Notes: generated from the sequence alone by a model not told the origin. Counted from the first letter of the stretch, positions 1 to 9,401 are shown. The stretch: 64,000 bases of DNA from Chelatococcus sp. HY11 (GCF_018398335.1 NZ_JAHBRX010000001.1:3464001-3528000), one strand, 5' to 3'. A program made the numbers and translations.

Positions 1-648
1 CGAAACATTTTTGCAAATCGCGTGGGCGAGTATGTGTATGCTTGGACTCTGGCCGAGGGAAAGCCTTCGTCCGGGGTACGTGCATGCGTTATATCAACGC
101 ATGGAGCGAGATTTCACGGCGGGTATTTCTCGTGGCCAAATGTTGAGCTTGTTTTCTATGGTCCTGAAGGTGCCTCGCTCGTGCAGCCCATCAGCACGGA
201 CATCATCGGCGTGCTAACCGAGACCTATCCAAACTACGAGACGATGAAACGCGGCCCTTACCCGGACTACTTTCTCAGCAAATATCAGGGGCCGGACGAG
301 ACCTATGAGTTTCTTGGCGACCTGCCGGTCCATGTCGCCCATCGCTATTCGATCCGGCGGCCGGAGGAGCGCCCGGCGAGCCCGCCGCATCCCGAGGCTG
401 TCGCGCTTTACGCGGATTCCGGTATCCCCGCATACAAGGACCTCGTCTCCCGGCATGGGGTGTGGACCATGGACGTAATCACCGTGAGACGGCGTGGTCT
501 GAAAGTCGCAACGCGTCTGTCAACACTGATCAAGACCTTGCACAGACACGGTTATCACTATCACACGATCCACTGCGATTTTTGTCGGAGCCCGCTGTTG
601 CCTTTTCGCGAACCGAGCTATTCACCCCGGCGCCGCCACACTTTTTGA
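1..648 (+). CDS. Partial orphan protein resembling the putative-adhesin Stv domain
   Basis: The reading frame is already open at base 1, so the 5' end is probably outside the window; GTG at 22 is the first visible start-like codon. About 215 residues are visible. The segment HGGYFSWPNVELVFYGPEGA near the visible N-terminus and the Cys/His-rich end containing HTIHCDFCR resemble the small Stv domain (putative adhesin), which is found near toxin or effector genes. This match is from memory and tentative. No signal peptide or membrane segment is visible. The next gene, 95 bp downstream, is a housekeeping lipid enzyme with no obvious link. A short, basic C-terminus ends at TGA. Confidence 0.45.
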   Translation, partial: RNIFANRVGEYVYAWTLAEGKPSSGVRACVISTHGARFHGGYFSWPNVELVFYGPEGASLVQPISTDIIGVLTETYPNYETMKRGPYPDYFLSKYQGPDETYEFLGDLPVHVAHRYSIRRPEERPASPPHPEAVALYADSGIPAYKDLVSRHGVWTMDVITVRRRGLKVATRLSTLIKTLHRHGYHYHTIHCDFCRSPLLPFREPSYSPRRRHTF

Positions 649-745
649 GCGCGGCGGCCCGCCCGGACCATACTTGGCGCCAACCGGGGTGACACTTTTG
701 CTTCCAATGCTCTAACGTCGCGCGCGAACGGAATAGGAAAGCGTG

Positions 746-2101
746 ATGACGAGCGGGAAGACTGGTGAGGGCGGGGACAAGCGTCTCGCTGCGGTGAAAC
801 GTGTGCTACGGCAGGCGGCGGAGCATATCAACGCCGATTTCGGAATCAGACTGTGGGACGGCGAGGTGATTCCACTCGGCGCCGACGCACGCACTGATTT
901 GCTCGTGGCTCTCAACAGCCCGGCCGTGTTGAGCCGCCTCATTCGCCAGCCGCGTCTGACGACCGTAGTCGACCTCGTCGCCTCGGGCGATGTCGATATC
1001 ATCGGCGGAACGCTGCTTGATCTCGCCGCGCGGCGCGGCAGTGGCACCAAGGGTATCTGGAAGAAGATCGGCAAATTGTCGCTGGCGCGGGCGCTCTGGC
1101 CCTTCCTGTTTTCCGCCAAGGCCGATGCCGCGGCGAACCCGCTCAAAAGCGAGGCTTACCAGGGCGAGCAGATCGACAAGGACGCGGGCGGGCGTGACAA
1201 CAAGGCCCTGGTGCAGTTTCATTACGATCTCTCGAACACCTTCTACCAGCTCTTCCTCGACCCCGAGATGCAGTATTCCTGCGCCTATTTCCCGACCTGG
1301 GAGAGTTCGCTGGAAGATGCCCAGCGCGCCAAGCTCGACATGATCTGCCGGAAGCTCAGGCTGCAGCCCGGCGAGCGTTTCCTGGATATCGGCTGCGGCT
1401 GGGGCGGCCTTGTCTGCCATGCCGCCCAACACTATGGGGTGGAGGCCCATGGCGTGACCCTGTCGGAGGCGCAGCTCGCCTTCACCAAGGAGAAGATCGC
1501 TCGTCTTGGCCTCGAAGGGCGTGTCCACGTCGAGCTGCGGGATTATCGGGACATCTCCGGAACCTTCGACAAGATCGCCTCGATCGGCATGTTCGAGCAT
1601 GTGGGGCTCGATAACCACGCGGCCTATTTCAACAAGCTGCGAGAGCTGCTGAAGCCGCGCGGCATCCTGCTCAACCATGCGATCACGCGCCCGGCCAAGA
1701 AGGATGCCCGCGCCTTCCGTCGCAAGCGGCCGGAATATCAGGCTATCGTGAATTACATCTTCCCGGGATCGGAGCTCGACCATATCGGCGGCTCGGTCAC
1801 CAGCCTGGAGCGTCATGGCTTTGAGATCCACGACGTCGAGGCGTGGCGGGAGCACTATGCCTTGACCACGCGGCGCTGGTGCGAGCGCCTCTATGCGGAG
1901 CGCGAGGCGGCCGTGCGCGAGGTCGGCGAGGCCAAGACCCGGCTGTGGCTGCTCTATCTCGCCGGCGTTTCGCTCGGATTTGAACGCGGCACGATCGGCA
2001 TTTTCCAGACGGTGGCGACGCGCCGGGCACGCGGGCTATCCGGCCTGCCGCCGACACGGGCCGATCTTTATGCCGGCGCGGACGTCACGGGACAACGATA
2101 A
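746..2101 (+). CDS. cfa: Cyclopropane-fatty-acyl-phospholipid synthase
   Basis: This enzyme transfers a methylene group from S-adenosylmethionine to the double bond of unsaturated acyl chains in membrane phospholipids. The 451-residue protein has a variable N-terminal domain (to about residue 135), then the class I methyltransferase fold with the SAM loop LDIGCGWGGL near residue 210, and the downstream motif GMFEHVG typical of this family. The start is taken as ATG 746, with AGGA at 735-738; GTG 743 directly before it is an alternative. The stop overlaps the convergent L,D-transpeptidase gene by 17 bp. Membrane cyclopropanation is usual in Hyphomicrobiales. Confidence 0.93.
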   Translation: MTSGKTGEGGDKRLAAVKRVLRQAAEHINADFGIRLWDGEVIPLGADARTDLLVALNSPAVLSRLIRQPRLTTVVDLVASGDVDIIGGTLLDLAARRGSGTKGIWKKIGKLSLARALWPFLFSAKADAAANPLKSEAYQGEQIDKDAGGRDNKALVQFHYDLSNTFYQLFLDPEMQYSCAYFPTWESSLEDAQRAKLDMICRKLRLQPGERFLDIGCGWGGLVCHAAQHYGVEAHGVTLSEAQLAFTKEKIARLGLEGRVHVELRDYRDISGTFDKIASIGMFEHVGLDNHAAYFNKLRELLKPRGILLNHAITRPAKKDARAFRRKRPEYQAIVNYIFPGSELDHIGGSVTSLERHGFEIHDVEAWREHYALTTRRWCERLYAEREAAVREVGEAKTRLWLLYLAGVSLGFERGTIGIFQTVATRRARGLSGLPPTRADLYAGADVTGQR

Positions 2102-2636
2102 CAGGCGTGCCGACGCGCACCCGCTGATAAAGGTCGATGATGTCCTCGTTCAGCATGCGGATGCAGCCGTAGCTCGCGTAGGTGCCGATGCTGCGTCGCA
2201 TGCTGCGCGTTGTTCCGTGGATCGCGTAGAGATCGCCCGAGAGCGTCAAGGCGCGCGCTCCCATCGGATTGTCGCGCGCGCCGCCGGCGATGTAATCGGG
2301 AAGCTGCGGATTGTCGCGCTTCACATCCGGCGGCGGCATCCACGCCGGTTCAACATATTTGCCATCGATGTGGACCGTGCCATGCCATTGCTTGCCCGGC
2401 TTGGCGACGGCGACGGGATAGCGGATCGCCTGGCCCTCGCCAAGCACGAGATAGAGCCTGCGTTCACGGGTGCGAACCAGCACGGTGCCGGCAGGCGGCC
2501 CTTCGAATGGGGCGAGACTGGGTGCCGCTGCCACATCCGCCGGTAGAATTGCCAGGCCCGCCGGTAAACCCAGCGCGGGCAGGCCAATGACGAACCGCCG
2601 CGTCCAGCCGCGCGATCTTGAAAACTCTCCACCCAT
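2085..2636 (-). CDS. L,D-transpeptidase (YkuD domain), exported
   Basis: This is a periplasmic enzyme of the family that cross-links peptidoglycan 3-3 or attaches lipoproteins to it. The 183-residue protein begins with an arginine-rich segment containing TRRFVIG followed by a hydrophobic stretch ending near AAAP, which could be a Tat-type signal. The YkuD catalytic block has His in YAIHGTTR and the nucleophile Cys in ASYGCIRML. The usual His before Gly-Cys is Tyr here, a variant that I recall as common in alphaproteobacterial paralogues. It converges on cfa with a 17 bp overlap of the 3' ends. Confidence 0.9.
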   Translation of the reverse strand: MGGEFSRSRGWTRRFVIGLPALGLPAGLAILPADVAAAPSLAPFEGPPAGTVLVRTRERRLYLVLGEGQAIRYPVAVAKPGKQWHGTVHIDGKYVEPAWMPPPDVKRDNPQLPDYIAGGARDNPMGARALTLSGDLYAIHGTTRSMRRSIGTYASYGCIRMLNEDIIDLYQRVRVGTPVIVVP

Positions 2637-2807
2637 GATCCCGTTCCATCACGCACAGTCTTGCGGTGAACGGCATTCAACGCGGGTGGTGCTGAAGCAA
2701 TCCTTGCTGACGATCAGGAATACTGCTGGTTGATGGGCGGATCGGTGCACCAATTGCAATTAGATTTAATGATTCTCAAATGCGGCCCTATCAGCGTGTC
2801 TTGGCGT

Positions 2808-2852
2808 CATGAAGCTTGGCACCATGAAAACTTGGCTCATGAAAGCTTGGCT
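2808..2852 (+). repeat. Three tandem copies of a 15 bp unit
   Basis: Three adjacent imperfect units read CATGAAGCTTGGCAC, CATGAAAACTTGGCT and CATGAAAGCTTGGCT, followed by a partial CATGGGCA. The array is non-coding and lies just upstream of a palindromic element. Confidence 0.85.
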
Positions 2853-2918
2853 CATGGGCAGGCAGCACGAGTTGGACATGCTGACTTGGATAACCTGACT
2901 TGGATAACCGGCCGCCGT

Positions 2919-3065
2919 GTCATTCCGGGGCGGGTCATGGGCCCGAGCCCGGAGACCATGAACGCGACGGCAAACTAAGATAGGGAAACGTCCGACGCGT
3001 CTTCCTATCTTGCCTTGTGTTCATGGATTCCGGGTTCCTCGCTGATGCGAGGCCCCCGGAATGAC
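2919..3065. repeat. 147 bp palindromic intergenic element
   Basis: The ends are perfect 12 bp inverted repeats: GTCATTCCGGGG at 2919-2930 and CCCCGGAATGAC at 3054-3065. Inside lie CCATGAAC (2956-2963) against GTTCATGG (3019-3026), and AAGATAGGGAA (2977-2987) against TTCCTATCTT (3002-3011). The right arm contains its own hairpin, ATTCCGGG..CCTCG..GCGAGG..CCCGGAAT. The layout suggests a REP/MITE-like dispersed element with no coding capacity. Confidence 0.75.
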
Positions 3066-3118
3066 GGCAAGATTTTCTATCCAAACTCGACATCCGGCTG
3101 GTGAAGGCCCGCATAACG

Positions 3119-3153
3119 AAAAAGCGCCTGTCCCGTTGGCATGGGACAGGCGC
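3119..3153 (-). terminator. Rho-independent terminator of the 3195-4124 gene
   Basis: A perfect 11 bp stem, GCGCCTGTCCC (3124-3134) with GGGACAGGCGC (3143-3153), has an 8 nt loop. On the minus strand it is followed by five T residues. It lies about 40 bp after the stop of the minus-strand gene. Confidence 0.92.
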
Positions 3154-3194
3154 TCTATTGAAATCAGCCGGCCGACTGGCGGAAAACTGCGGCG

Positions 3195-4124
3195 TCAGCG
3201 CAAGCTCGAAGGCAGCCGGCGCTTCCAGCGCTGACCGGGCGGCAGCGCGGCGGCTGGCTGTTTACGGCGCCGACGCACGACGGAAGCGTTCACATCCCGA
3301 CGGGGCGCCGCGTCCGCCAACGGCTGGATGTCGTGCGCGGCATCGACCGCGTCCAGGACTTCATCCGCGTCCAGGATTTCATCGTCCTCGCCCTCGTCAT
3401 CCAAGGGGAGAGAGAAAGCAAGCGGAGCCTTGGGCACCTTGGGGACGGCCGTCTGCGCCTTGCGACGCGAATTCGCCTTGGGCTTGGACGGCGCGATCTC
3501 TTCCGGCGGCAATTGGCCGGCGAAGAGATCGACGGAAAGCTTTGGCTCGACCAGGGAAGCGACGACCTCTTCGGCCTTCGGCTTGATGCTCCAGCCGAGA
3601 GCAGCTGTCGCGTCTTCGGAACTAAGAGGCTTTGCGTCCTCCGCGAAAGCTTCCCGCGAGCGCGGGTCATCCCAAAGGCTAGCGGCAGCCGGCGCTGGTT
3701 CTGCCGGCGGTGCCATGCGCGCGGCGAGATCGGGTAGGGCAACAGCCTGTGATCTGGCCGGAGCCTTAGCCTTCGCAGAGATCTTGCGCGCGGCAGGTGA
3801 TGGCGTGCGCAGCGAGAACACGTCGTCTTCTATGCCGTGATCATCCTCCTCGACGTGGTCGCTTGTGGCGGCTCGTTCCAGGACGGGTGTTTCATCGGCA
3901 AGAAGGCTCGGCAGAATACGCGGTGTGGCGCTAGTATTGCCGGCCTGTTCTGGCGCTTGCGTCGGTGACTTCTTGAAGAGACCTTCCAGACTTGCCGATG
4001 CCGCGCCAGCGCGGTTGGTTGGCGCTTCCGCATCATCAAAAATGGAAGAAGATCCCCAAATATTGGTCGGAGCCTTCCGCGTGCGCTTAACCTCGACCAC
4101 AAACGGTCGCGACTGTCGTCTCAT
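3195..4124 (-). CDS. Hypothetical low-complexity protein with RRQSRPFVVEVKRTRK start
   Basis: This is a 309-residue protein of unknown function. The N-terminal block RRQSRPFVVEVKRTRK followed by IWGSSSIFD resembles small conserved Hyphomicrobiales proteins that are sometimes labelled SyrB-like regulators; this recollection is uncertain. The rest is low-complexity sequence rich in Ala, Pro, Glu and Asp, with acidic runs such as DDEGEDDEILDADE and a basic tail RRRRKQP, and is probably disordered. There is no signal peptide, membrane segment or known domain. It stands alone and ends in a strong terminator, so it is probably a real, separately transcribed gene. Confidence 0.7.
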   Translation of the reverse strand: MRRQSRPFVVEVKRTRKAPTNIWGSSSIFDDAEAPTNRAGAASASLEGLFKKSPTQAPEQAGNTSATPRILPSLLADETPVLERAATSDHVEEDDHGIEDDVFSLRTPSPAARKISAKAKAPARSQAVALPDLAARMAPPAEPAPAAASLWDDPRSREAFAEDAKPLSSEDATAALGWSIKPKAEEVVASLVEPKLSVDLFAGQLPPEEIAPSKPKANSRRKAQTAVPKVPKAPLAFSLPLDDEGEDDEILDADEVLDAVDAAHDIQPLADAAPRRDVNASVVRRRRKQPAAALPPGQRWKRRLPSSLR

Positions 4125-4915
4125 AAGTCCTCTTGAGTGTTATCTTTAGTCTTATAACTGTTTAGCGATCCATTCACGGGTGTTTGCACGGCATTCATCG
4201 CCGCAGCCACCAGAATGATCGACGACAAATTTCGTGCCCCCGCACAAACTTGCTCAATAGCTAGCGCTGATTCGCATTCCCCACTGGACTATAGCGAATT
4301 TTCTCGCGCGAACCCAGCCCTTCTTCCTCTTCGTGACAGGAAACCCCGGCACGATGGTGTCGAAGCCGACATTGCGTTCAGCAAGAGCCATTGGACAGTG
4401 AGCGAGTAGCAAGTCTGTCGCCAATACGCAAGAGATATAATGGTTGGCGAAATCAAGCTTTTCCAGGGGTAGGCGAAAAAAAGCCTTGCGGCATGCTGTC
4501 CCGTGGTCCCGCTGCTCACGCCAATGTTCATGAATGACGGAAATGCCGCTTGCCGTATCACTGGTAGATATATGCTTCAAATGTTAAAATGGCGTATATA
4601 TCAGTATATATGATCGATGACCTGACATTGATAGCCGATATTTTGATTATTTTTTGAGCAAACAGACGATCATTTATGGGATTTGACGATATATTTCACC
4701 GGGGAGCTTATAACATCAGTATTCTTATGGCGATGATGCGCCGCTGCTTCTTGGGTGAGGCCCGATATCATTGCGCGTCGCGCCTTGTGAATAGAGCCGA
4801 ACGAATTCTTCGACACGCCTCGCCCTACCCAGAGTTCCTGGAGATGGAGGGGCTGGCCCGCCGCACGGGCGCAGCGGGCGCCATGGTCGCAGCCGGGCCA
4901 GGGGTACCATAACCC
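4125..4915. other. AT-rich gap with no convincing gene
   Basis: This 791 bp gap separates the start of the hypothetical gene from the end of the RND pump gene. The middle (about 4550-4680) is much richer in A and T than the surroundings, with runs such as GCGTATATATCAGTATATA. Frames at 4254-4580 (minus, 108 codons) and 4676-4912 (plus, 78 codons) are open but show no recognisable domain or good ribosome binding site. It may be a decayed or horizontally acquired remnant. Confidence 0.5.
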
Positions 4916-7900
4916 TCAGGCTTCGGACGCCGATCCGGCTTCGGGCGCCGGTTTGGCGGAACGGCGCGCGCGCCATTCCTCGAACCGCTGCAAGACGGTG
5001 AAGAACGAGGGAACGAACAGCACGGCAAGGCAGGTCGAGGCGAGCATGCCAGAGAAGACGGCGATGCCGATGGATTTGCGCGCCGACGCGCCGGCGCCTG
5101 TCGCCAGCACCAGCGGCAAGACACCCAGAATGAAGGCGAAGGACGTCATGATGATGGGGCGGAAGCGAAGACGCGCCGCCTCGACCGCCGCCTCGGCGAT
5201 TTCCATGCCCTCGGCCCGCTTCTCGCGCGCATATTCCACGATCAGGATAGCGTTCTTACTCGCCAGCGCTATGAGCAGGATCAGGCCGATCTGCGTATAG
5301 AGGTTGTTGGCGATGCCGAGCCCGACGAGGGCGCCGACCGTCCCGAGCAGTGCCAGCGGTACGGCGAGCAGCACCGACAGCGGCTGGATCCAGCTTTCAT
5401 ATTGCCCGGCGAGGACGAAATAGACGAGCAGGATGGCGAGCCCGAAGACGACATAGATCTGCGAGCCGACCGCCATCTCCTGGTAGGACATGGCGGTCCA
5501 TTCATAGCCGGTTCCGGGCGGCAGGACGCTGGCGGCGATCTGGCCCATCAGGTCCAGCGCCTGGCCGGACGAGAAGCCGGGCGCCGGCGTGCCGACGATC
5601 GTCGCGCTCGGATAAAGATTGTAGAGACTGATGAGGGCCGGGCCGGTCATCGGTTCGACAGTAACCATCGTGCCGATCGGCACCATCGTGCCATTGCCGG
5701 CGCGGACCTTCAGGCTCAAGAGATCCTGGGGACTGACGCGGTACTGCGATTCCGCCTGCGTATAGACCTGGAAGGTCATGCCGAAGGCGTTGAACTGCGT
5801 CACGTAGCTCGATCCGACATAGCCCGAAATAGTGGAGAAGAGCTGCCCGACGGTCACGCCGAGCGTCTCGGCCTTCACACGGTCAACCCTCACCTCGAAC
5901 TGGGGCACACCCGCGCGGAAGGAGGTGTTGAGATGCTGCAACCCGGACTGGCTCGATCCGGCCTCGACGATCTGGCGTGTCACGGCCTCGAGCAGCTGAT
6001 AGTTGAAGCTGCCGTCCTTCACCTGGGTCTGCATGGTAAAGCCGCTGGCGTTGCCGATACCCTGGATGGGCGGCGGCACGAGCACGAAGGTGGTCGCTTC
6101 CGGCACCGCCTGCAGCGCGCGGTTGAGATGCTCATAGATGCTGAGAAGATCCTCGCCCTTGGCCTTGCCGCGCGTGTCCCAATCCTTGAGGACGACATAA
6201 GCGACGCCAGCGTTCGCGAGCGTTGCGCTGTTGTCGAGAATCGAGATGCCGCTGATGCCGATGACATTCTCGACGCCGGGGGTTTCCTGCGCGATCTGCG
6301 ACACCTTGGCGAGGACGGCGTTAGTGCGCTCCTGGGAGGCGCCGTCGGGGAGCTGCGCGCCAATGAGGACGTAGCCCTGATCTTCCGTTGGCAGGAAGGA
6401 TGTGGGCACGCGCGTCAGCGCCCAGCCGGCAAAGCCGATCAGCACCAAGGCAATCGCCACCATGAAGCCGCTGCGATGCACCATGTGGGCGATGAGCCGG
6501 GAATAGGCACGTTCGCAGCGATCGTAGATGGCATTGAAGCCGCGATAGAAGGCGTTGCGCTTCTCGGGCGGCACGGGCTTGCGGAGCCACAGCGCGCACT
6601 GGGTCGGCTTCAGCGTCAAAGCGTTGACGGCACTGATCAGGGCGGTCGCGGCGATCACCAGCGCGAATTGCTGGAAGAGCTGGCCTGTCAGGCCCGGCAG
6701 GAAGGCGGCCGGAATGAACACGGACATCAGGACGAGGGTGATGCCGATGATCGGGCCGAACAGTTCATCCATGGCCTTCTCAGCGGCGGCCTGGCCCGGC
6801 ATGCCGGCCTCGACGTGGCGTGACACGCCTTCGACGATGACGATGGCATCGTCGACGACGATGCCGATCGCGAGCACGATGGCGAAGAGCGTCGACAGGT
6901 TGACGGTGAAGCCCATCGCCGACATCGCCGCGAAGGCGCCGATGATCGTGACGGGGACGGTGGTCGCCGGCACGAGCATGGCCCGCCAGTCCTGCAGGAA
7001 CAGCAGGATGACGACGAGCACCAGGATGCCGGCCTCGAACAGGGTCTTGTAGACTTCCGTGATCGAGGCGTTCACGAACATCGTGGTATCGAAGGGTACG
7101 CCATAAACGAGACCCGGCGGGAAGCTCTTCGACAATTCCTCCATCTTGCCGCGGACTTCCTCCGCCACCGCGATGGCGTTGGCTTCCGGGAGCTGGAAGA
7201 TGCCGATGCCCGCCGCCGGCTTTCCGTTCAATGTGAACGTCTGGCTGTAGGTCTGCGCGCCGAGCTCGACGCGGCCGATGTCGCGGACGCGGGTGATCTG
7301 GCCGCCGTTGGCATTGTCGACCTTGACGATGATGTTCTCAAAGTCCGGCGCGTTGTCGAGCCGGCCATTGATGTTGATGGTATATTGGAAGTTCTGGCCA
7401 GCGGGCGCCGGGGGCATGCCGACCACGCCCGCCGTGACCTCCTGGCTCTGCTGCTGGATGGCGCTGATGACGTCCGACGGTGTCAAGCCGCGGGCCTGCA
7501 TCTGCTGAGGGTCCATCCACACGCGCATGGCATATTCGCCGGCGCCGAACACGTTGACGTTGCCGACGCCGGGCAGGCGGGCGAGCTCGTTCTGGAGATT
7601 GATGACGCCGTAGTTCGCAAGGAAGAGACTGTCATAGCGCGCGTCTGGCGAGGACAGGGTCACGAACTGCAGGATCGAGGTGGACTTCTTCTGCGTCGTC
7701 ACGCCCTGCACCTGTACCGCCTGCGGCAGGGAGGACATGGCGATGCTCACGCGGTTCTGCACCAGAACCTGCGCGAAATCCGGATCCGTGCCGATGGCGA
7801 AGGTCACCGTCAGCGTGTAGGAGCCGTCGCTGGCACTGGTCGACTGCATGTAGATCATCTTGTCGACGCCGTTGACCTGCTGCTCGATGGGCAGGGCAAC

Positions 7901-8083
7901 CGTATCGACGACGGTCTTGGCGCTGGCGCCGGGGTAGCGCGTCGTTACTTGCACGGTCGGCGGCGTGACGTTGGGATATTGCGCGACCGGCAGATTGAAG
8001 AGCGCCACCGCGCCGATCAACACCATGACCAACGCCAGGACGTTGGCGAGGACCGGACGCTCGATGAAGAAGCGGGAAATCAT
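4916..8083 (-). CDS. RND multidrug efflux permease, HAE1 (AcrB/MexB) type
   Basis: This is the inner-membrane proton/drug antiporter of a tripartite efflux pump. Its 1055 residues match the usual HAE1 size. It begins MISRFFIERPVLANVLALV, the typical TM1 start. Two large periplasmic loops alternate with two sets of six membrane helices. The paired aspartates of the proton relay are in TM4 (GIVVDDAIVIVEG), with a Lys-bearing TM10 segment (LIALASKNAILIVEYA). The gene lies 25 bp after the membrane fusion protein gene and is surely co-transcribed with it. No outer-membrane channel or TetR regulator gene is adjacent, so a TolC-like partner must be encoded elsewhere. Confidence 0.96.
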   Translation of the reverse strand: MISRFFIERPVLANVLALVMVLIGAVALFNLPVAQYPNVTPPTVQVTTRYPGASAKTVVDTVALPIEQQVNGVDKMIYMQSTSASDGSYTLTVTFAIGTDPDFAQVLVQNRVSIAMSSLPQAVQVQGVTTQKKSTSILQFVTLSSPDARYDSLFLANYGVINLQNELARLPGVGNVNVFGAGEYAMRVWMDPQQMQARGLTPSDVISAIQQQSQEVTAGVVGMPPAPAGQNFQYTININGRLDNAPDFENIIVKVDNANGGQITRVRDIGRVELGAQTYSQTFTLNGKPAAGIGIFQLPEANAIAVAEEVRGKMEELSKSFPPGLVYGVPFDTTMFVNASITEVYKTLFEAGILVLVVILLFLQDWRAMLVPATTVPVTIIGAFAAMSAMGFTVNLSTLFAIVLAIGIVVDDAIVIVEGVSRHVEAGMPGQAAAEKAMDELFGPIIGITLVLMSVFIPAAFLPGLTGQLFQQFALVIAATALISAVNALTLKPTQCALWLRKPVPPEKRNAFYRGFNAIYDRCERAYSRLIAHMVHRSGFMVAIALVLIGFAGWALTRVPTSFLPTEDQGYVLIGAQLPDGASQERTNAVLAKVSQIAQETPGVENVIGISGISILDNSATLANAGVAYVVLKDWDTRGKAKGEDLLSIYEHLNRALQAVPEATTFVLVPPPIQGIGNASGFTMQTQVKDGSFNYQLLEAVTRQIVEAGSSQSGLQHLNTSFRAGVPQFEVRVDRVKAETLGVTVGQLFSTISGYVGSSYVTQFNAFGMTFQVYTQAESQYRVSPQDLLSLKVRAGNGTMVPIGTMVTVEPMTGPALISLYNLYPSATIVGTPAPGFSSGQALDLMGQIAASVLPPGTGYEWTAMSYQEMAVGSQIYVVFGLAILLVYFVLAGQYESWIQPLSVLLAVPLALLGTVGALVGLGIANNLYTQIGLILLIALASKNAILIVEYAREKRAEGMEIAEAAVEAARLRFRPIIMTSFAFILGVLPLVLATGAGASARKSIGIAVFSGMLASTCLAVLFVPSFFTVLQRFEEWRARRSAKPAPEAGSASEA

Positions 8084-8108
8084 GGGGGACCGCCTTCTGG
8101 ACGGAGCG

Positions 8109-9401
8109 TCAGGGCTTCGTGGGGGCAGGCGCGGCAGCCGGCGCAGGCACCGGGCTGGCGGGTGGCGGGCTGTTGGTCGCCGGGCTGTTGGTGGCCATGG
8201 TGCCGGTCTGAGGATTGACCTTGTTGCCGGGCACGGCGCGTTGGAGACCGTTGATGATCACCTTGTCCCCGGCTTCAATGCCCTTCTCGATAACCCGAAG
8301 CTGGCCTTCCAGCCGGCCCGTCGTCACGGGACGCTGCTGGACGACGCCGTCGGCGCCAACGACGAGCACGTAGCTGCCGAGCTGGTTCCGGCCGATGGCG
8401 GTATCATCCACGAGCAGGGCGTTCTGCGGCGGCCCGACGGGAATGCGAACCCGCACGAACAAGCCCGGTATCAGCGCCAGCTCCTTATTGGGGAAGACGC
8501 CGCGCACTTCGAGGGTGCCGGTGCTCGGATCGACCTGCGGGGCGATGTAATCGATCGTGCCGCGATACGGAAAGTCCGTCTGATCCTGCAGGCCGATCTC
8601 GATCGGAACATTGTGGATCTCGGTGAGATTGCGGCCAAGGCGGGCGAGTTCCGCCTTGATCTGGAGCACGATCTGCTCGCTGACCGTGAAATAGGTGTAG
8701 ATCGGGTCGACCTGCACGATCGTCGCGAGCTTGGTGGGGCCGGAATAGCCGACGAGCGCGCCGACATCGACCAGATGGCGCGTTACAATGCCGTCGAACG
8801 GCGCGCTCACCTGAGTATAGCCCAGGGTGATCGTCGCAAGCTGGATATTGGCCTGATCGGCCGCAATCTGCGCGGTTGCCTTGTCCAGGTTGGTCTTGGC
8901 GTCGTCGATGGCGCGCTGGGAGGCGAAGTCCTGCTTGCCGAGCTGCGCCTGTCGGTTGTACTCGGTTTGCGCGTTCGCCTGCGTCGCCTGCGCCGAGGCG
9001 AGCTCGGCCTTCTGCAGGTCAAGCTGTGCCTGGTACTGGTCACGCTGGATGGTGAACAGCAGCGTGTCCTTTTTGACGAGCGCGCCGTCCTTGTAGCTGA
9101 TGGCATCGAGGAAGCCCTGGACGCGAGCCTCCAGATCAACGGAGTTCACGGCCGCGGTGTTGCCGGTGAATGAGAGATAGCGCTGCACCGGCTGCTGGAC
9201 GGGCGTTGCGACATAGACTTGTGGCGGCGGCGGCGGAACATAGGTATTTTTGTCGTTGCAGGCCGCCAGTGTCAGAAGCATCAGCGCGACAGCGCCGACG
9301 CCCGGACCAGCCATGCGATGAGGCTGAGCGCTCGCGATACCGCGAAGACCCGGAACCTCGGCATGTTGGCCGGTTTGTGTGACAAGCCTCTCAAACGCCA
9401 T
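8109..9401 (-). CDS. RND efflux periplasmic adaptor (membrane fusion lipoprotein)
   Basis: This AcrA/MexA-type adaptor links the RND permease to an outer-membrane channel. A lipobox LTLAAC precedes Cys, so the mature protein is probably a lipoprotein. Then come the biotinyl-lipoyl half motif (LEARVQGFLDAI), an alpha-hairpin rich in Ala/Gln/Lys (QLDLQKAELASAQATQANAQ), the second lipoyl half (APFDGIVTRHLVDVGALVG) and beta-barrel/proximal domains. The C-terminus is a Pro/Ala-rich tail. The start is uncertain: ATG 9401 follows a G-rich stretch, GTG 9416 lies upstream, and ATG 9314 would give a shorter signal peptide. It is the first gene of the operon with the permease. Confidence 0.93.
   Translation of the reverse strand: MAFERLVTQTGQHAEVPGLRGIASAQPHRMAGPGVGAVALMLLTLAACNDKNTYVPPPPPQVYVATPVQQPVQRYLSFTGNTAAVNSVDLEARVQGFLDAISYKDGALVKKDTLLFTIQRDQYQAQLDLQKAELASAQATQANAQTEYNRQAQLGKQDFASQRAIDDAKTNLDKATAQIAADQANIQLATITLGYTQVSAPFDGIVTRHLVDVGALVGYSGPTKLATIVQVDPIYTYFTVSEQIVLQIKAELARLGRNLTEIHNVPIEIGLQDQTDFPYRGTIDYIAPQVDPSTGTLEVRGVFPNKELALIPGLFVRVRIPVGPPQNALLVDDTAIGRNQLGSYVLVVGADGVVQQRPVTTGRLEGQLRVIEKGIEAGDKVIINGLQRAVPGNKVNPQTGTMATNSPATNSPPPASPVPAPAAAPAPTKP

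Larger units (their letters stand above)
2637..3118. other. Intergenic region with repeats, no gene seen
   Basis: This gap separates the L,D-transpeptidase start from the terminator of the next minus-strand gene. It starts AT-rich (about 2740-2790), then holds a short tandem repeat at 2808-2852, two copies of CTGACTTGGATAAC around 2881-2908, and a long palindromic element at 2919-3065. I see no reading frame with recognisable protein features. Confidence 0.6.

Noticed and set aside
2808-2852. CRISPR-like array
   Set aside because: Units are contiguous 15 bp tandem repeats with no spacers and no cas genes nearby.
4254-4580. A 108-codon minus-strand frame in the AT-rich gap
   Set aside because: It has no domain, no ribosome binding site and no similarity I recognise; it could be a remnant but is not supported.
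4676-4912. A 78-codon plus-strand frame ending beside the RND gene
   Set aside because: Its composition changes halfway and it has no ribosome binding site or domain.
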